This document shows positions 41,180 to 49,419 of a stretch of DNA of 64,000 nt, in pieces. Numbering within the stretch: the first letter of the stretch is position 1; each line of letters starts with the position of its first letter. A model generated the notes under the pieces. It was given only the letters and a program-made list of their open reading frames with translations. It had not been told where the DNA came from and did no database searches. This DNA comes from Streptomyces sp. CB02366. Its GTDB lineage: Bacteria; Actinomycetota; Actinomycetes; Streptomycetales; Streptomycetaceae. The DNA lies in NCBI RefSeq assembly GCF_001905905.1, contig NZ_LIVT01000006.1:1-64000 (forward strand). The letters run 5' to 3'. The translations under genes were made by a program, and so were the position numbers.

Positions 41180-42429
41180 AACTGAGAGTGCTCACGGCCG
41201 TGGTCGCCACCCTCGCCGTCACCCTCGTCGGGTGCAGCGGCAAGACGACCGACGACAAGGCGGACGGGAAGGGCGAGGGCGGGATCAAGACCGGCCCCGG
41301 CGTCTCCGCCTCCACGATCTCCCTCGGCGTGCTGACCGACATGACCGGGGTCTACGCCTCGCTGGGCAAGAGCGTCACCCAGGCGCAGCAGCTCTGGGTG
41401 AAGCAGACCAACGAGGAGGGCGGCATCTGCGACCGGAAGATCGAGCTGACCGTCCGCGACCACGGTTACGACCCGCAGAAGGCGATCGCCGCGTACACCG
41501 AACTGGCCCCGGACGTGGTGGGGTTCGCCCAGTTCATCGGCTCCCCGTTCGTCGCCGCCGTCGAGCAGCGCATCGACGGCCAGGACAAGGGCCTCGTCCT
41601 GCCCCAGGCGTGGTCCGCCAACCTGCTCGGCTCCCCGTATATCCGGGTCATCGGCGCCACCTACGACGTCGAGACGATCAACCTGATCGACTACCTCCTC
41701 GCGGAGAAGCGGATCGCGAAGGGCGACAAGATCGGCCATGTGTACTTCGAGGGCGACTACGGCGAGAACGCGCTCGCCGGCTCGAAGCACGCGGCGAAGG
41801 AGGCCGGGCTCACCGTCGTCGAGCAGAAGATCAAGCCGACCGACAACGACATGACGGCCCAGGTCGCCGCCCTCAAGCAGGCGGGGGTCGAGGCCGTGAT
41901 CGTCAGCGCCGGCCCCCGCCAGGCGGCCTCGCTCGTCGGCGTCGCCGCGGCCACCGGCTTCGACGTCCCCGTCGTCGGCAACAACTCGGCCTTCGCCCCC
42001 CAGCTGTTGAAGACCCAGGCGGGCCCCGCCCTGCTCAAGGACTACTACGTGGCCTCCTCCACCCTGCCCATCGGCGACCCGGGCGACGGGCCCGCCAAGC
42101 TGGCCGAGGAGTACGCCGCCCAGTACCCGAAGGACGTGCTCGACAACGGCGTCGTGGCCGGCTACACGGCGGCCTCCCTGTTCGGCGAGGCGCTGTCCAA
42201 GGCGTGCGACGACAAGGACCTCACCCGCGAGGGCATCGACAAGGCGCTGCTCACGATCAAGGGGTACGGGACCGAGTTCGGCGTGACGCACGACTTCTCG
42301 GACCCGAAGGCCCCGTCCACCCGGGAGAGCGTCATCATGAAGCCGGACGCCGCTGCCGCAGGCGGGCTGAAGGTGGTCCGCCCGGCCGAGGTCGCCGCCG
42401 CGGCCGAGTCCTTCACCCCCGGTTCCTGA
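41176..42429 (+). CDS. livK: Periplasmic-type binding lipoprotein of the liv transporter (LivK)
   Basis: A 417-residue lipoprotein. Signal peptide with lipobox TLVGC (Cys20), an Asp/Lys/Gly-rich linker, then a type I periplasmic-binding fold (ISLGVLTDMTGVYASLGKS near 49, VRDHGYDPQKAI, FEGDYGENALAGSKHAAKEAG, VGNNSAFAPQLL). Such proteins capture amino acids or amides outside the membrane and feed LivHM. ATG overlaps the livM stop. A 16-bp terminator follows the gene. Confidence 0.9.
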   Translation: MKLRVLTAVVATLAVTLVGCSGKTTDDKADGKGEGGIKTGPGVSASTISLGVLTDMTGVYASLGKSVTQAQQLWVKQTNEEGGICDRKIELTVRDHGYDPQKAIAAYTELAPDVVGFAQFIGSPFVAAVEQRIDGQDKGLVLPQAWSANLLGSPYIRVIGATYDVETINLIDYLLAEKRIAKGDKIGHVYFEGDYGENALAGSKHAAKEAGLTVVEQKIKPTDNDMTAQVAALKQAGVEAVIVSAGPRQAASLVGVAAATGFDVPVVGNNSAFAPQLLKTQAGPALLKDYYVASSTLPIGDPGDGPAKLAEEYAAQYPKDVLDNGVVAGYTAASLFGEALSKACDDKDLTREGIDKALLTIKGYGTEFGVTHDFSDPKAPSTRESVIMKPDAAAAGGLKVVRPAEVAAAAESFTPGS

Positions 42430-42483
42430 GCCCCGCGGCCGGAAGCGGCCCGACGGGGCGCACCGTCGTGAGAACGGCCCGGC

Positions 42484-42526
42484 GGGGAGGCGCACGGACA
42501 GAGCAGGACGGTCCGTGCGCCTCCCC
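42484..42526 (+). terminator. Strong terminator of the liv operon
   Basis: GGGGAGGCGCACGGAC (42484-42499) pairs exactly with GTCCGTGCGCCTCCCC (42511-42526), a 16-bp stem with an 11-base loop, 55 bases after the livK stop. Confidence 0.8.
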
Positions 42527-42589
42527 GTGCCCGGCCCTCCCCGCCGCGCCTCCCGACGCGCCGGATGCGCCTCCGTTCCGCGACAGGCT

Positions 42590-42770
42590 CTAGGGCGGGT
42601 TTCGAAAGTCCCGCCTGCTCGGCGACGCCCGGCACGCACGCTCGCGGCGTTGTCGGGACCGCCCCGATACATCCGGTATCGGGGCGGCCCTCCGCCTTGC
42701 GATCGCACGCACCGGACGCCGCCGAGCCCGCCCTCCGGGCGGACGGCGCTACTTTCGAAACACGCCCTAG
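42590..42770. mobile_element. 181-bp MITE-like element with 20-bp terminal inverted repeats
   Basis: The ends are CTAGGGCGGGTTTCGAAAGT (42590-42609) and the complement of CTAGGGCGTGTTTCGAAAGT (42751-42770), differing at one base. Inside lies an 11-bp hairpin, CGCCCCGATAC (42661-42671) with GTATCGGGGCG (42677-42687). No open frame inside, so it is a non-autonomous element needing a transposase elsewhere. It sits in the 756-bp gap between the liv operon and the methyltransferase gene. Target-site duplication was not resolved beyond the TAG at each end. Confidence 0.8.
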
Positions 42771-43185
42771 CAGCACCGCCCCCTGCCCCCGGCGCCGGGA
42801 CGGCCGAGGGCGCGGTGCCCGGCGACCCGTGCCGGGCCGGTGGAGCGGAGCGGTTTCCTCGGGGGCGGCGCCTCTGTCGGTCCCGGGGGCGGCAGGACGC
42901 CCGAGGTGGCCGGATCTCGACTGTGCGAAGCGGGCGGGGCACCGGTTCCCGCGCGGCGGCGGGCGGGGCTCCACCGCCGCTCGGCCGCGCCCGAGGGCCC
43001 TCGTGATCGGCGGAAAATTGGTCTGGACCACATGGGGCGGCGGTGGTTAGCTCGTTCCGGACCCCATGCCTTCGGGACCGGGTCCGCCCGCTTTCGCCGG
43101 CAGACGGCCGGAGCCCGCCCGCCCGGGGCCGGACCCCGCCCGTCCGCCGCCGAGTCCTATCGCGTTCTGCTGAGGGGATCCTTCC

Positions 43186-44334
43186 GTGATCGACGTCGTG
43201 ACGGTACTCAGGGCCGAGGACGCCGCCCTGGACTTCCTCTCCGTGCTCGGCGGGGAGGAGCACGAGGTCCACGTCCTGTGCGGCGACACCGCCGAGCGCC
43301 TGGTGCTCCCCGTCGGCCGGCCGCTCGCCGACCGCCTCGACGCCCTGGCGCCCCTGGTCCGGCCCGTCGACGAGCACGCGGCGTCCCCGGGGCCCGAGGC
43401 CCTGGCCGTCCTCGTCGAGGCGTCGGCCGGAGGAGGGCCCGCCCGCCTCTGGACCCACTCGCCCGCCGACACCCGGCGCAGCCGAGGCCGTCTCGGCAGG
43501 GACGCCGCCGACGCCGCGGGGGGCCGCCCCGTGCTGCACGCCGTCGGCCACTCCCCGTACCTCCAGTTCCTCAGCGATCTGGACCGGCCGCTGGACCGCG
43601 CCGAGGCCGCCGCCAAACTCGCCTTCGTCAACCGGCACTGCGGACACTTGCTCCGCACCGCCTCGGAGGAGCACGTCGTCCGCACCGGACGGGTCCACGC
43701 CACCGAACGCTTCTTCGCGGCCGGGCCCGAGGAGCGCGAGCGGCTGTTCGCTCTCCTGGCCAGCCTCGACGAGGACGCCGCCACGGTGGACGACCCCTGG
43801 GAGTTCGCCACCTCCGCCTACGAGGCGGAGCGGCTGGACACCACCGTCGCCTGGATCGCCGGGCACTGCCCGCCCGGCCGCGGCCCCCTCGTCGAGGTCG
43901 GCGCCTGCGAGGGAGCCCTCACCGCGCGGCTCGTGGACAAGGGGTTCACCGTCCACGCGACCGAACCCAACGCGGCCTTCCGCCACCGGCTCACCGCCCG
44001 CGCGGGGGAGACGGCGCACGTCCACCCGGAGTCCCTGGAGGAGCTGGCCGCCCGCCCCCGCCTCCCCGGCGCGGCCTACCTCCTGATCGAGATGCTCTAC
44101 TACGGCCAGGACCTCGACCTGCTCGACCGCCTCCCCGCCGACCTGGTCTTCGTCGCCCTGGAACCGGAGGCCCTCGCCGCCGGACTGACCCCGTGGCTGG
44201 AGCGCACCCCGCACTGGGAGAAGGCCGACGAGAGGCCGCTCGTGGCTCCCGCGCTGGAAGCCGTCTGCGGCGGCCGCGCCTATCTGAGCAAGCGCGGCTC
44301 CATCGGCGTCCTGCTGCGGCGCACCGCCGCCTGA
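43186..44334 (+). CDS. SAM-dependent methyltransferase (NodS-like C-terminal domain) with unassigned N-terminal domain
   Basis: A 382-residue protein. Residues about 195-380 form a Rossmann methyltransferase: PLVEVGACEGALTARL is SAM motif I, TVHATEPN the acidic second strand and LIEMLYYGQDL a motif IV equivalent, similar to nodulation N-methyltransferases (NodS). Residues 1-190 show no known motif apart from a repeated Leu/Asp-rich pattern. GTG 43186 start. It heads a tight cassette with a DUF1796 gene (11-base gap) and a PIG-L deacetylase; methylation of an amino sugar followed or preceded by deacetylation is a guess. Confidence 0.65.
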   Translation: MIDVVTVLRAEDAALDFLSVLGGEEHEVHVLCGDTAERLVLPVGRPLADRLDALAPLVRPVDEHAASPGPEALAVLVEASAGGGPARLWTHSPADTRRSRGRLGRDAADAAGGRPVLHAVGHSPYLQFLSDLDRPLDRAEAAAKLAFVNRHCGHLLRTASEEHVVRTGRVHATERFFAAGPEERERLFALLASLDEDAATVDDPWEFATSAYEAERLDTTVAWIAGHCPPGRGPLVEVGACEGALTARLVDKGFTVHATEPNAAFRHRLTARAGETAHVHPESLEELAARPRLPGAAYLLIEMLYYGQDLDLLDRLPADLVFVALEPEALAAGLTPWLERTPHWEKADERPLVAPALEAVCGGRAYLSKRGSIGVLLRRTAA

Positions 44335-44345
44335 CCGGGTACGCG

Positions 44346-44978
44346 ATGTACGACGTCTGCGTCGGCCTCGGCTACCACTGCGAATCGACCTACCAGCTCC
44401 GCCGCGTCACCGGCGTCGAGCGGGCCCATTTCTTCGACTGGCTCGACCTCGACCTCGCCGCCGTACGGGAGACCATCGCGGCCGACTTCGCCAACGTCCT
44501 CCGCCCCGGCCTGTGCGAACCGTTCGGCGACGGCTCCTGCGTACGGGACCGGGGCTCGGACATCCGCTTCTTCCACGACTTCCGCGCCCCGGAGGGCGCC
44601 CCCCTGACCCCCGCCCTCATCGCGGAGCAGTTCGCCGCGGTCCGGTCCAAGTTCGACCACCTCGCCGCCCGCTGGCGCACCCTGACCGCCTCCCGCTCCC
44701 GCGTCCTGTACGTCCACCAGGACGCGTTCGACGAGAGTGGCGCCCCGGACCTGGCCGCTCTGCACGCCCTGCTGCGCACCCGCTACCCGGCCCACGCCTT
44801 CGACCTGCTGTGGCTGCGCCGTACGCCACCGGAGGACGCCGCGGCCCTCCCGCCGGGCGTCCTGTGGGGCACGGTCCCCCTCCGCCCGGGCCGCTGGGAG
44901 GGCGACGACGCCGCCTGGGACAGGGCCCTCGCCCCCCTGGACATCCCCCGGGCCTCCGAGGCCGGCCCCCGCCCCTGA
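44346..44978 (+). CDS. DUF1796 putative papain-like cysteine peptidase
   Basis: A 210-residue protein opening VCVGLGYHCESTYQLRRVTG, the DUF1796 start in which the Cys is the proposed nucleophile, and continuing RAHFFDWLDLDLAAVRETI, matching the PFDW-type signature. A conserved FFHDF segment carries the likely His. The family is annotated as putative cysteine peptidase but its function is unproven. It is sandwiched between methyltransferase and PIG-L genes. Confidence 0.7.
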   Translation: MYDVCVGLGYHCESTYQLRRVTGVERAHFFDWLDLDLAAVRETIAADFANVLRPGLCEPFGDGSCVRDRGSDIRFFHDFRAPEGAPLTPALIAEQFAAVRSKFDHLAARWRTLTASRSRVLYVHQDAFDESGAPDLAALHALLRTRYPAHAFDLLWLRRTPPEDAAALPPGVLWGTVPLRPGRWEGDDAAWDRALAPLDIPRASEAGPRP

Positions 44979-45112
44979 CGCCTTCACCCGCCCCCGGCCG
45001 GGGGCCCTTGAACCGTCACCCGCCCCAGCCGCCGCCCCGAAGCCCCGCCGCCCCGAAGCCCCGCCCGTCCGAAGCCCCGTACACCGGCCGACCGCACCCC
45101 TCCGGAGGACCC

Positions 45113-45865
45113 GTGCCCACCGCCGTCCCCCCGCCCTGGCGCACCGTCGTCATCTCGCCGCACTTCGACGACGCCGCCCTCTCCCTCGCCGGGCTGCTGC
45201 CCACCCTCCCCGGCCCGCTCGCCGTGGTCACCGTCCACGGCGGCCCCCCGGCCCCCGGCCTGCCGGTCTCGGGGTGGGACGCCCTCTGCGGCTTCAGCTC
45301 GGCCCGTGAGGCGTACGAGGCCCGGCGGGCCGAGGACGCCCGCTCCTGCGCGCTCCTCGGGGCCGAACAGGTCCTCGTCGACCACCCCGACGGCCCCTAC
45401 GTCCGCGAGGGCGACGAACCGGCCGGCCTCGACCCCCTGCTGCGCTCGCTGGCCCCCGGCGCCCTGGTCCTCCTACCGCTCGCCACCAACCAGCCGGACC
45501 ACGAGGCCGTACGGCTGCGCGCCCAGCGGGTCCTCGCCGAGGCCGGTGCGCCCGAGCCCCACGTCTACGCCGACCTGCCCTACACCGGGCACCTCCCGGA
45601 GTGGGGCGCCCCCGACGCGAGCGCCGCACTGGCCGCGAGCGAGAAGTGGGGGACCGCCTACCAGCGGCTGGACCGCTCCCACCGGCTCACCGTCCGCCAC
45701 GAGCTGACGCTCACCGACGAGCAGTGGGCGGCCAAGCGCGAGGCCGTCCTGTGCCACGCCTCCCAGCTCGCCGGGCTCGCCCCCGCCCACGGCGCCTTCC
45801 TGGACCGGAACGGCCCCCTGCGCACCGAGCTGATCTGGGCCCTGGAGCCCCGGGACGCCTCCTGA
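45113..45865 (+). CDS. PIG-L (LmbE/MshB)-family deacetylase
   Basis: A 250-residue protein with the zinc/catalytic motif SPHFDDAALS near residue 15, a variant of PHPDDE that keeps His and both Asp, and NQPDHEAVR near residue 124 with the further His. PIG-L enzymes remove N-acetyl from GlcNAc-type sugars (mycothiol, glycolipid, antibiotic precursors). GTG 45113 has GGAGG upstream. Mycothiol MshB itself is normally elsewhere, so a different sugar is likely. It ends at a strong terminator shared with pssA. Confidence 0.8.
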   Translation: MPTAVPPPWRTVVISPHFDDAALSLAGLLPTLPGPLAVVTVHGGPPAPGLPVSGWDALCGFSSAREAYEARRAEDARSCALLGAEQVLVDHPDGPYVREGDEPAGLDPLLRSLAPGALVLLPLATNQPDHEAVRLRAQRVLAEAGAPEPHVYADLPYTGHLPEWGAPDASAALAASEKWGTAYQRLDRSHRLTVRHELTLTDEQWAAKREAVLCHASQLAGLAPAHGAFLDRNGPLRTELIWALEPRDAS

Positions 45866-45918
45866 CATCGGCGCCGGAGAACGCGGGACGCCCCGGAACG
45901 CCCGGGTACCGGGAACGC

Positions 45919-45956
45919 GCGAGGGCCCGGATGCCGGGGAGCATCCGGGCCCTCGC
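45919..45956. terminator. Bidirectional terminator between the PIG-L gene and pssA
   Basis: GCGAGGGCCCGGATGC (45919-45934) pairs exactly with GCATCCGGGCCCTCGC (45941-45956), a 16-bp stem with a 6-base loop, between convergent genes. Confidence 0.8.
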
Positions 45957-45981
45957 CCTGTCGTTCTTCGCGTGTCGGCCG

Positions 45982-46845
45982 CTACGGGAGCTGAGCCGCC
46001 CGCGCCTCGCGCCGGTTGTCACGGAACGTGTTCACCCGTCGCGCCGTGGCGAACAGCGGGATCACCGCGCCGAGCACCACCTGGAGCGCGCAGCCCGTCT
46101 GGAGCAGCAGCTGCCCGCCCGGCGCGTCGAACGCCCACGCGGCGAGCAGCCCCATCGCGCCCACGATCCAGCTGAGCATCGCCACCGCGAGGATGCCCCG
46201 CGGCTTGGGGTACTCCACCCGGCTCACCATCAGCCACGCCACCCCGACGATCGCGAGCAGCGTCGGGACGAAGGGCAGCTCCAGGAGCACGATCGAGACG
46301 ACCGTCAGCGCTCCGAAGGGGCTCGGCATGCCCTGGAACATGCCGTCCTTCAATGTCACGCAGGAGAATCTGGCCAGCCTGAGCACCACCGCCAGCAGCA
46401 CCACGATCGCCGCCAGCGCCGACACCCTCTGGTGGGCGTCGTCGGCGACCATGCCGTACACGAGCACGAAGTAGGCCGGCGCGAGCCCGAAGCTGATGAG
46501 GTCCGAGAGGTTGTCCAGCTCGGCGCCCATCGGGGAGGAGCGCAGCTTGCGCGCCACGAGCCCGTCGAACAGGTCGAAGATCGCGGCCATCAGCATGAGG
46601 ATCACCGCGGTGGCGGCCGAGTGCCGGGCCATGCCCGTCTCGTCGCTGCCCGTGAGGTGCGGGATCAGGATGCCGGTGGTGGTGAAGTACACCGCCATGA
46701 AACCGCACGTCGCGTTACCGAGTGTGAGCGTGTCCGCTATCGACAGCCGCATCGACAGCGGCATGTCCTCCGTGCCGTCGGCGTCGTTCTCCTCGTCGGC
46801 CTCCGGCACCCAGCCGGCCTTGGTATCAGGATCAATCACGGTCAA
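45982..46845 (-). CDS. pssA: CDP-diacylglycerol-serine O-phosphatidyltransferase
   Basis: A 287-residue membrane enzyme with about eight helices. The CDP-alcohol phosphotransferase motif D-G-x2-A-R-x8-G-x3-D-x3-D is present as FDGLVARKLRSSPMGAELDNLSD. It makes phosphatidylserine from CDP-DAG and serine, the substrate of the adjacent decarboxylase. The start is TTG 46845 (14 bases inside psd) or GTG 46839 (8 bases inside); both couple it to psd. Confidence 0.9.
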   Translation of the reverse strand: MTVIDPDTKAGWVPEADEENDADGTEDMPLSMRLSIADTLTLGNATCGFMAVYFTTTGILIPHLTGSDETGMARHSAATAVILMLMAAIFDLFDGLVARKLRSSPMGAELDNLSDLISFGLAPAYFVLVYGMVADDAHQRVSALAAIVVLLAVVLRLARFSCVTLKDGMFQGMPSPFGALTVVSIVLLELPFVPTLLAIVGVAWLMVSRVEYPKPRGILAVAMLSWIVGAMGLLAAWAFDAPGGQLLLQTGCALQVVLGAVIPLFATARRVNTFRDNRREARAAQLP

Positions 46846-47479
46846 TTCGAGTCACCCCCGCGGTGGTGGCCTGGCCGACCTCGACCGCGACATCGATCCC
46901 CTCCGGGAGATAGATGTCCACGCGCGAGCCGAAGCGGATCAGGCCGATGCGCTCGCCCTGCTCCACCTTCGTGCCCTGGGGGAGGTACGGCACGATCCGA
47001 CGGGCGACCGCTCCGGCGATCTGCACCATCTCGATGTCGCCCAGCTCGGTGTCGAAGTGCCAGACGACGCGCTCGTTGTTCTCGCTCTCCTTGTTGAACG
47101 CCGGAACGAACCCGCCCGGAATGTGCTCGACCGACGTCACGGTGCCCGCCAGGGGGGCGCGGTTGACGTGGACGTTGAGCGGGCTCATGAAGATCGCGAC
47201 GCGGGTGCGCCCGTCCTTCCACGGCATGATGCTCTGCACCACGCCGTCGGCCGGGGAGATGACCCGGCCCTCGGAGATCTCGCGCTCGGGGTCACGGAAG
47301 AACCACAGCATGCCCGCCGCGAGCGCGGTGGTGGGCACAGCCGCAGCCGCCCAGCGCCCCGACGTGCGGGCGCGGGCCAGGCTGAGGGCTGCGGTGGCGA
47401 CGGTCGGCAGGAGCCACGGAGATGCTCCGCGGGCGATGCGGACCCCGCCGCGGGATGCGGAGGAAGTGCTGTCGGGCAT
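46832..47479 (-). CDS. psd: Phosphatidylserine decarboxylase proenzyme
   Basis: A 215-residue short-type Psd. N-terminal hydrophobic anchor (about 35-62), FFRDPEREI, SPADGVV, the MSPLNVHVNR and IPGGFVPAF signatures, and the C-terminal self-cleavage site FGSR, where Ser becomes the pyruvoyl group. It forms phosphatidylethanolamine. ATG 47479 has GAAGG upstream. First gene of the psd-pssA unit, downstream of the ethylmalonyl-CoA operon as in other Streptomyces. Confidence 0.9.
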   Translation of the reverse strand: MPDSTSSASRGGVRIARGASPWLLPTVATAALSLARARTSGRWAAAAVPTTALAAGMLWFFRDPEREISEGRVISPADGVVQSIMPWKDGRTRVAIFMSPLNVHVNRAPLAGTVTSVEHIPGGFVPAFNKESENNERVVWHFDTELGDIEMVQIAGAVARRIVPYLPQGTKVEQGERIGLIRFGSRVDIYLPEGIDVAVEVGQATTAGVTRIDRD

Positions 47480-47659
47480 GGATGACCTTCGTAGCGGATG
47501 ATGCCGCGCTGGCAACGGGGGACGGCGGCTTTCCGAAGATGCTATCGGTTGCCGGGCGCAACTGGGCAAGCCAGCAGCCGAGTCGGACTGTCGAACGCCG
47601 CCCGTCGAGGGTGACCCGGTGTGATGTTCTTCGCCACCAAATCACCCCAGAACGGACAA

Positions 47660-48865
47660 TCAGCCCTGGAATCGGTACTCCTCCAAGAGGCGCCGGCCAA
47701 TGATCATTTTCTGGATCTCGGCGGTACCTTCACCGATCAGCAGCATCGGCGCCTCGCGGTAGAGGCGCTCGATCTCGTACTCCTTGGAGAAGCCGTAGCC
47801 GCCGTGGATGCGGAAGGCGTCCTCGACGACTTCCTTGCAGTACTCGGAGGCGAGGTACTTCGCCATCCCTGCCTCCAGGTCGTTACGTTCCCCGGAGTCC
47901 TTTTTGCGGGCCGCATTCACCATCATGGCATGAGCGGCTTCGACCTTGGTGGCCATTTCGGCCAGTTTGAACTGGATCGCCTGGTGCTGGGCGATCGGCT
48001 TGCCGAAGGTGTGGCGCTGCTGTGCGTACGAAACGCCCAGTTCGAAAGCACGCTGTGCGACACCGCAGCCACGTGCCGCGACATTCACCCGGCCGACCTC
48101 GACGCCGTCCATCATCTGGTAAAAACCTCGGCCCGTCGTGCCGCCGAGAACACGATTGGCCGGAATGCGCAGGTCGTCCATGATGAGCTCGGTCGTGTCG
48201 ACGCCCTTGTAGCCCATCTTGTCGATCTTCCCGGGAATGGTCAGGCCGGGCCGGACCTCTCCGAATCCGGCCTCCTTCTCCACCAGGAAGGTCGTCATCG
48301 ACTTGTGCGGCGCGGTCCCCTCGGGGTGGCCTTCGTCACTTCGGGCCAGTACGGCCACCAGCGTCGAGGTGCCGCCGTTCGTCAGCCACATCTTCTGGCC
48401 GTTGAGAACGTACTCGTCGCCGTCCTTCACGCCCTTCGACGAGATCGCCGAGACGTCCGAGCCGAGCGCCGGCTCGGACATCGAGAAGGCCCCGCGCACC
48501 TCGCCCAGCGCCATCCGCGGCAGGAAGGCGTCCTTCTGTTCCTGGGTGCCGTGCTGCTTGAGCATGTAGGCCACGATGAAGTGCGTGTTGATGATGCCCG
48601 ACACGCTCATCCAGCCGCGCGCGATCTCCTCCACGCACAGCGCGTAGGTCAGCAGCGACTCGCCCAGGCCCCCGTACTCCTCGGGGATCATCAGCCCGAA
48701 CAGGCCGAGTTCCTTCAGTCCCTCCACGATCTGCGTGGGGTACTCGTCCCGGTGCTCCAGTCGGGTGGCGACCGGAATGATCTCCTTGTCGACGAAATCC
48801 CGGACCGTGGCGAGGATCTCCCGCTGTACGTCGTTCAGACCGGCGGTCTGGGCGAGTCGCGTCAT
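47660..48865 (-). CDS. Acyl-CoA dehydrogenase, probably (2S)-methylsuccinyl-CoA dehydrogenase (Mcd)
   Basis: A 401-residue flavoprotein: SMSEPALGSDVSAI and KMWLTNGG are FAD/substrate motifs, RHTFGKPIAQHQAIQFKLAEM follows, and GEGTAEIQK holds the catalytic Glu. As last gene of the ccr-meaA-lyase-MaoC operon it is the expected methylsuccinyl-CoA dehydrogenase of the ethylmalonyl-CoA pathway, forming mesaconyl-CoA. Its electrons go to ETF, whose beta subunit gene at 1-154 lies beside the same type of operator found upstream of ccr. The exact substrate is inferred from context. Confidence 0.8.
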   Translation of the reverse strand: MTRLAQTAGLNDVQREILATVRDFVDKEIIPVATRLEHRDEYPTQIVEGLKELGLFGLMIPEEYGGLGESLLTYALCVEEIARGWMSVSGIINTHFIVAYMLKQHGTQEQKDAFLPRMALGEVRGAFSMSEPALGSDVSAISSKGVKDGDEYVLNGQKMWLTNGGTSTLVAVLARSDEGHPEGTAPHKSMTTFLVEKEAGFGEVRPGLTIPGKIDKMGYKGVDTTELIMDDLRIPANRVLGGTTGRGFYQMMDGVEVGRVNVAARGCGVAQRAFELGVSYAQQRHTFGKPIAQHQAIQFKLAEMATKVEAAHAMMVNAARKKDSGERNDLEAGMAKYLASEYCKEVVEDAFRIHGGYGFSKEYEIERLYREAPMLLIGEGTAEIQKMIIGRRLLEEYRFQG

Positions 48866-48913
48866 GGCTGCTTCTCCTGTGGCTTCACGCGGGCGGCCGC
48901 ACGGCCGCGCGGG

Positions 48914-49417
48914 TCAGTTGGACGGCGTCGGGCGGCCGGGCTGCTCGCCGCCGCGCTCCTTGATGTACGTCTCGGTGGGGACCATCACCTTGCGCCGGAA
49001 GACGCAGACCACGGTGCCGTCCTGCTTGTAGCCCCGGGTCTCCACGTACACGATCCCGCGGTCGCTCTTGGATTTCGACGGCGTCTTGTCCAGCACCGTC
49101 GTCTCGCCGTAGATCGTGTCGCCGTGGAAGGTCGGCGCGATGTGCTTCAGCGATTCGACCTCCAGGTTGGCGATGGCCTTTCCGGAGACGTCCGGCACCG
49201 ACATGCCGAGCAGCAGCGAGTAGACGTAGTTGCCGACGACGACGTTCTTCCCGAAATCGGTCGTCTTCTCCGCGTAATTGCCGTCCATGTGCAGCGGGTG
49301 GTGATTCATGGTCAGCAGGCAGAAGAGGTGGTCGTCGTACTCCGTGACCGTCTTTCCGGGCCAGTGCTTGTAGACCGCGCCGACCTCGAATTCCTCATAT
49401 GTGCGTCCGAACTGCAT
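48914..49417 (-). CDS. MaoC-family hydratase, probable mesaconyl-CoA hydratase
   Basis: A 167-residue hot-dog-fold protein: RTYEEFEVGAVYKHWPGKTVTEYDDHLF with the catalytic Asp/His pair (TEYDDHLFCLLTMNHHPLHMD), then a C-terminal LKHIAPTFHGDTIYGETTV strand. In the ethylmalonyl-CoA pathway a MaoC-like enzyme hydrates mesaconyl-CoA to beta-methylmalyl-CoA. ATG 49417 lies 2 bases beyond the lyase stop, with GGAGG seven bases upstream, inside the lyase gene. Confidence 0.8.
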   Translation of the reverse strand: MQFGRTYEEFEVGAVYKHWPGKTVTEYDDHLFCLLTMNHHPLHMDGNYAEKTTDFGKNVVVGNYVYSLLLGMSVPDVSGKAIANLEVESLKHIAPTFHGDTIYGETTVLDKTPSKSKSDRGIVYVETRGYKQDGTVVCVFRRKVMVPTETYIKERGGEQPGRPTPSN

Positions 49418-49419
49418 GA

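Noticed and set aside
42840..44345. Long upstream extension of the DUF1796 frame
   Set aside because: The extension overlaps the methyltransferase gene in another frame and shows no motif; ATG 44346 begins the conserved domain.
45000..45112. Short repeats rich in CCCCGAAGCC before the PIG-L gene
   Set aside because: Low-complexity sequence without defined unit length; not listed as a repeat.
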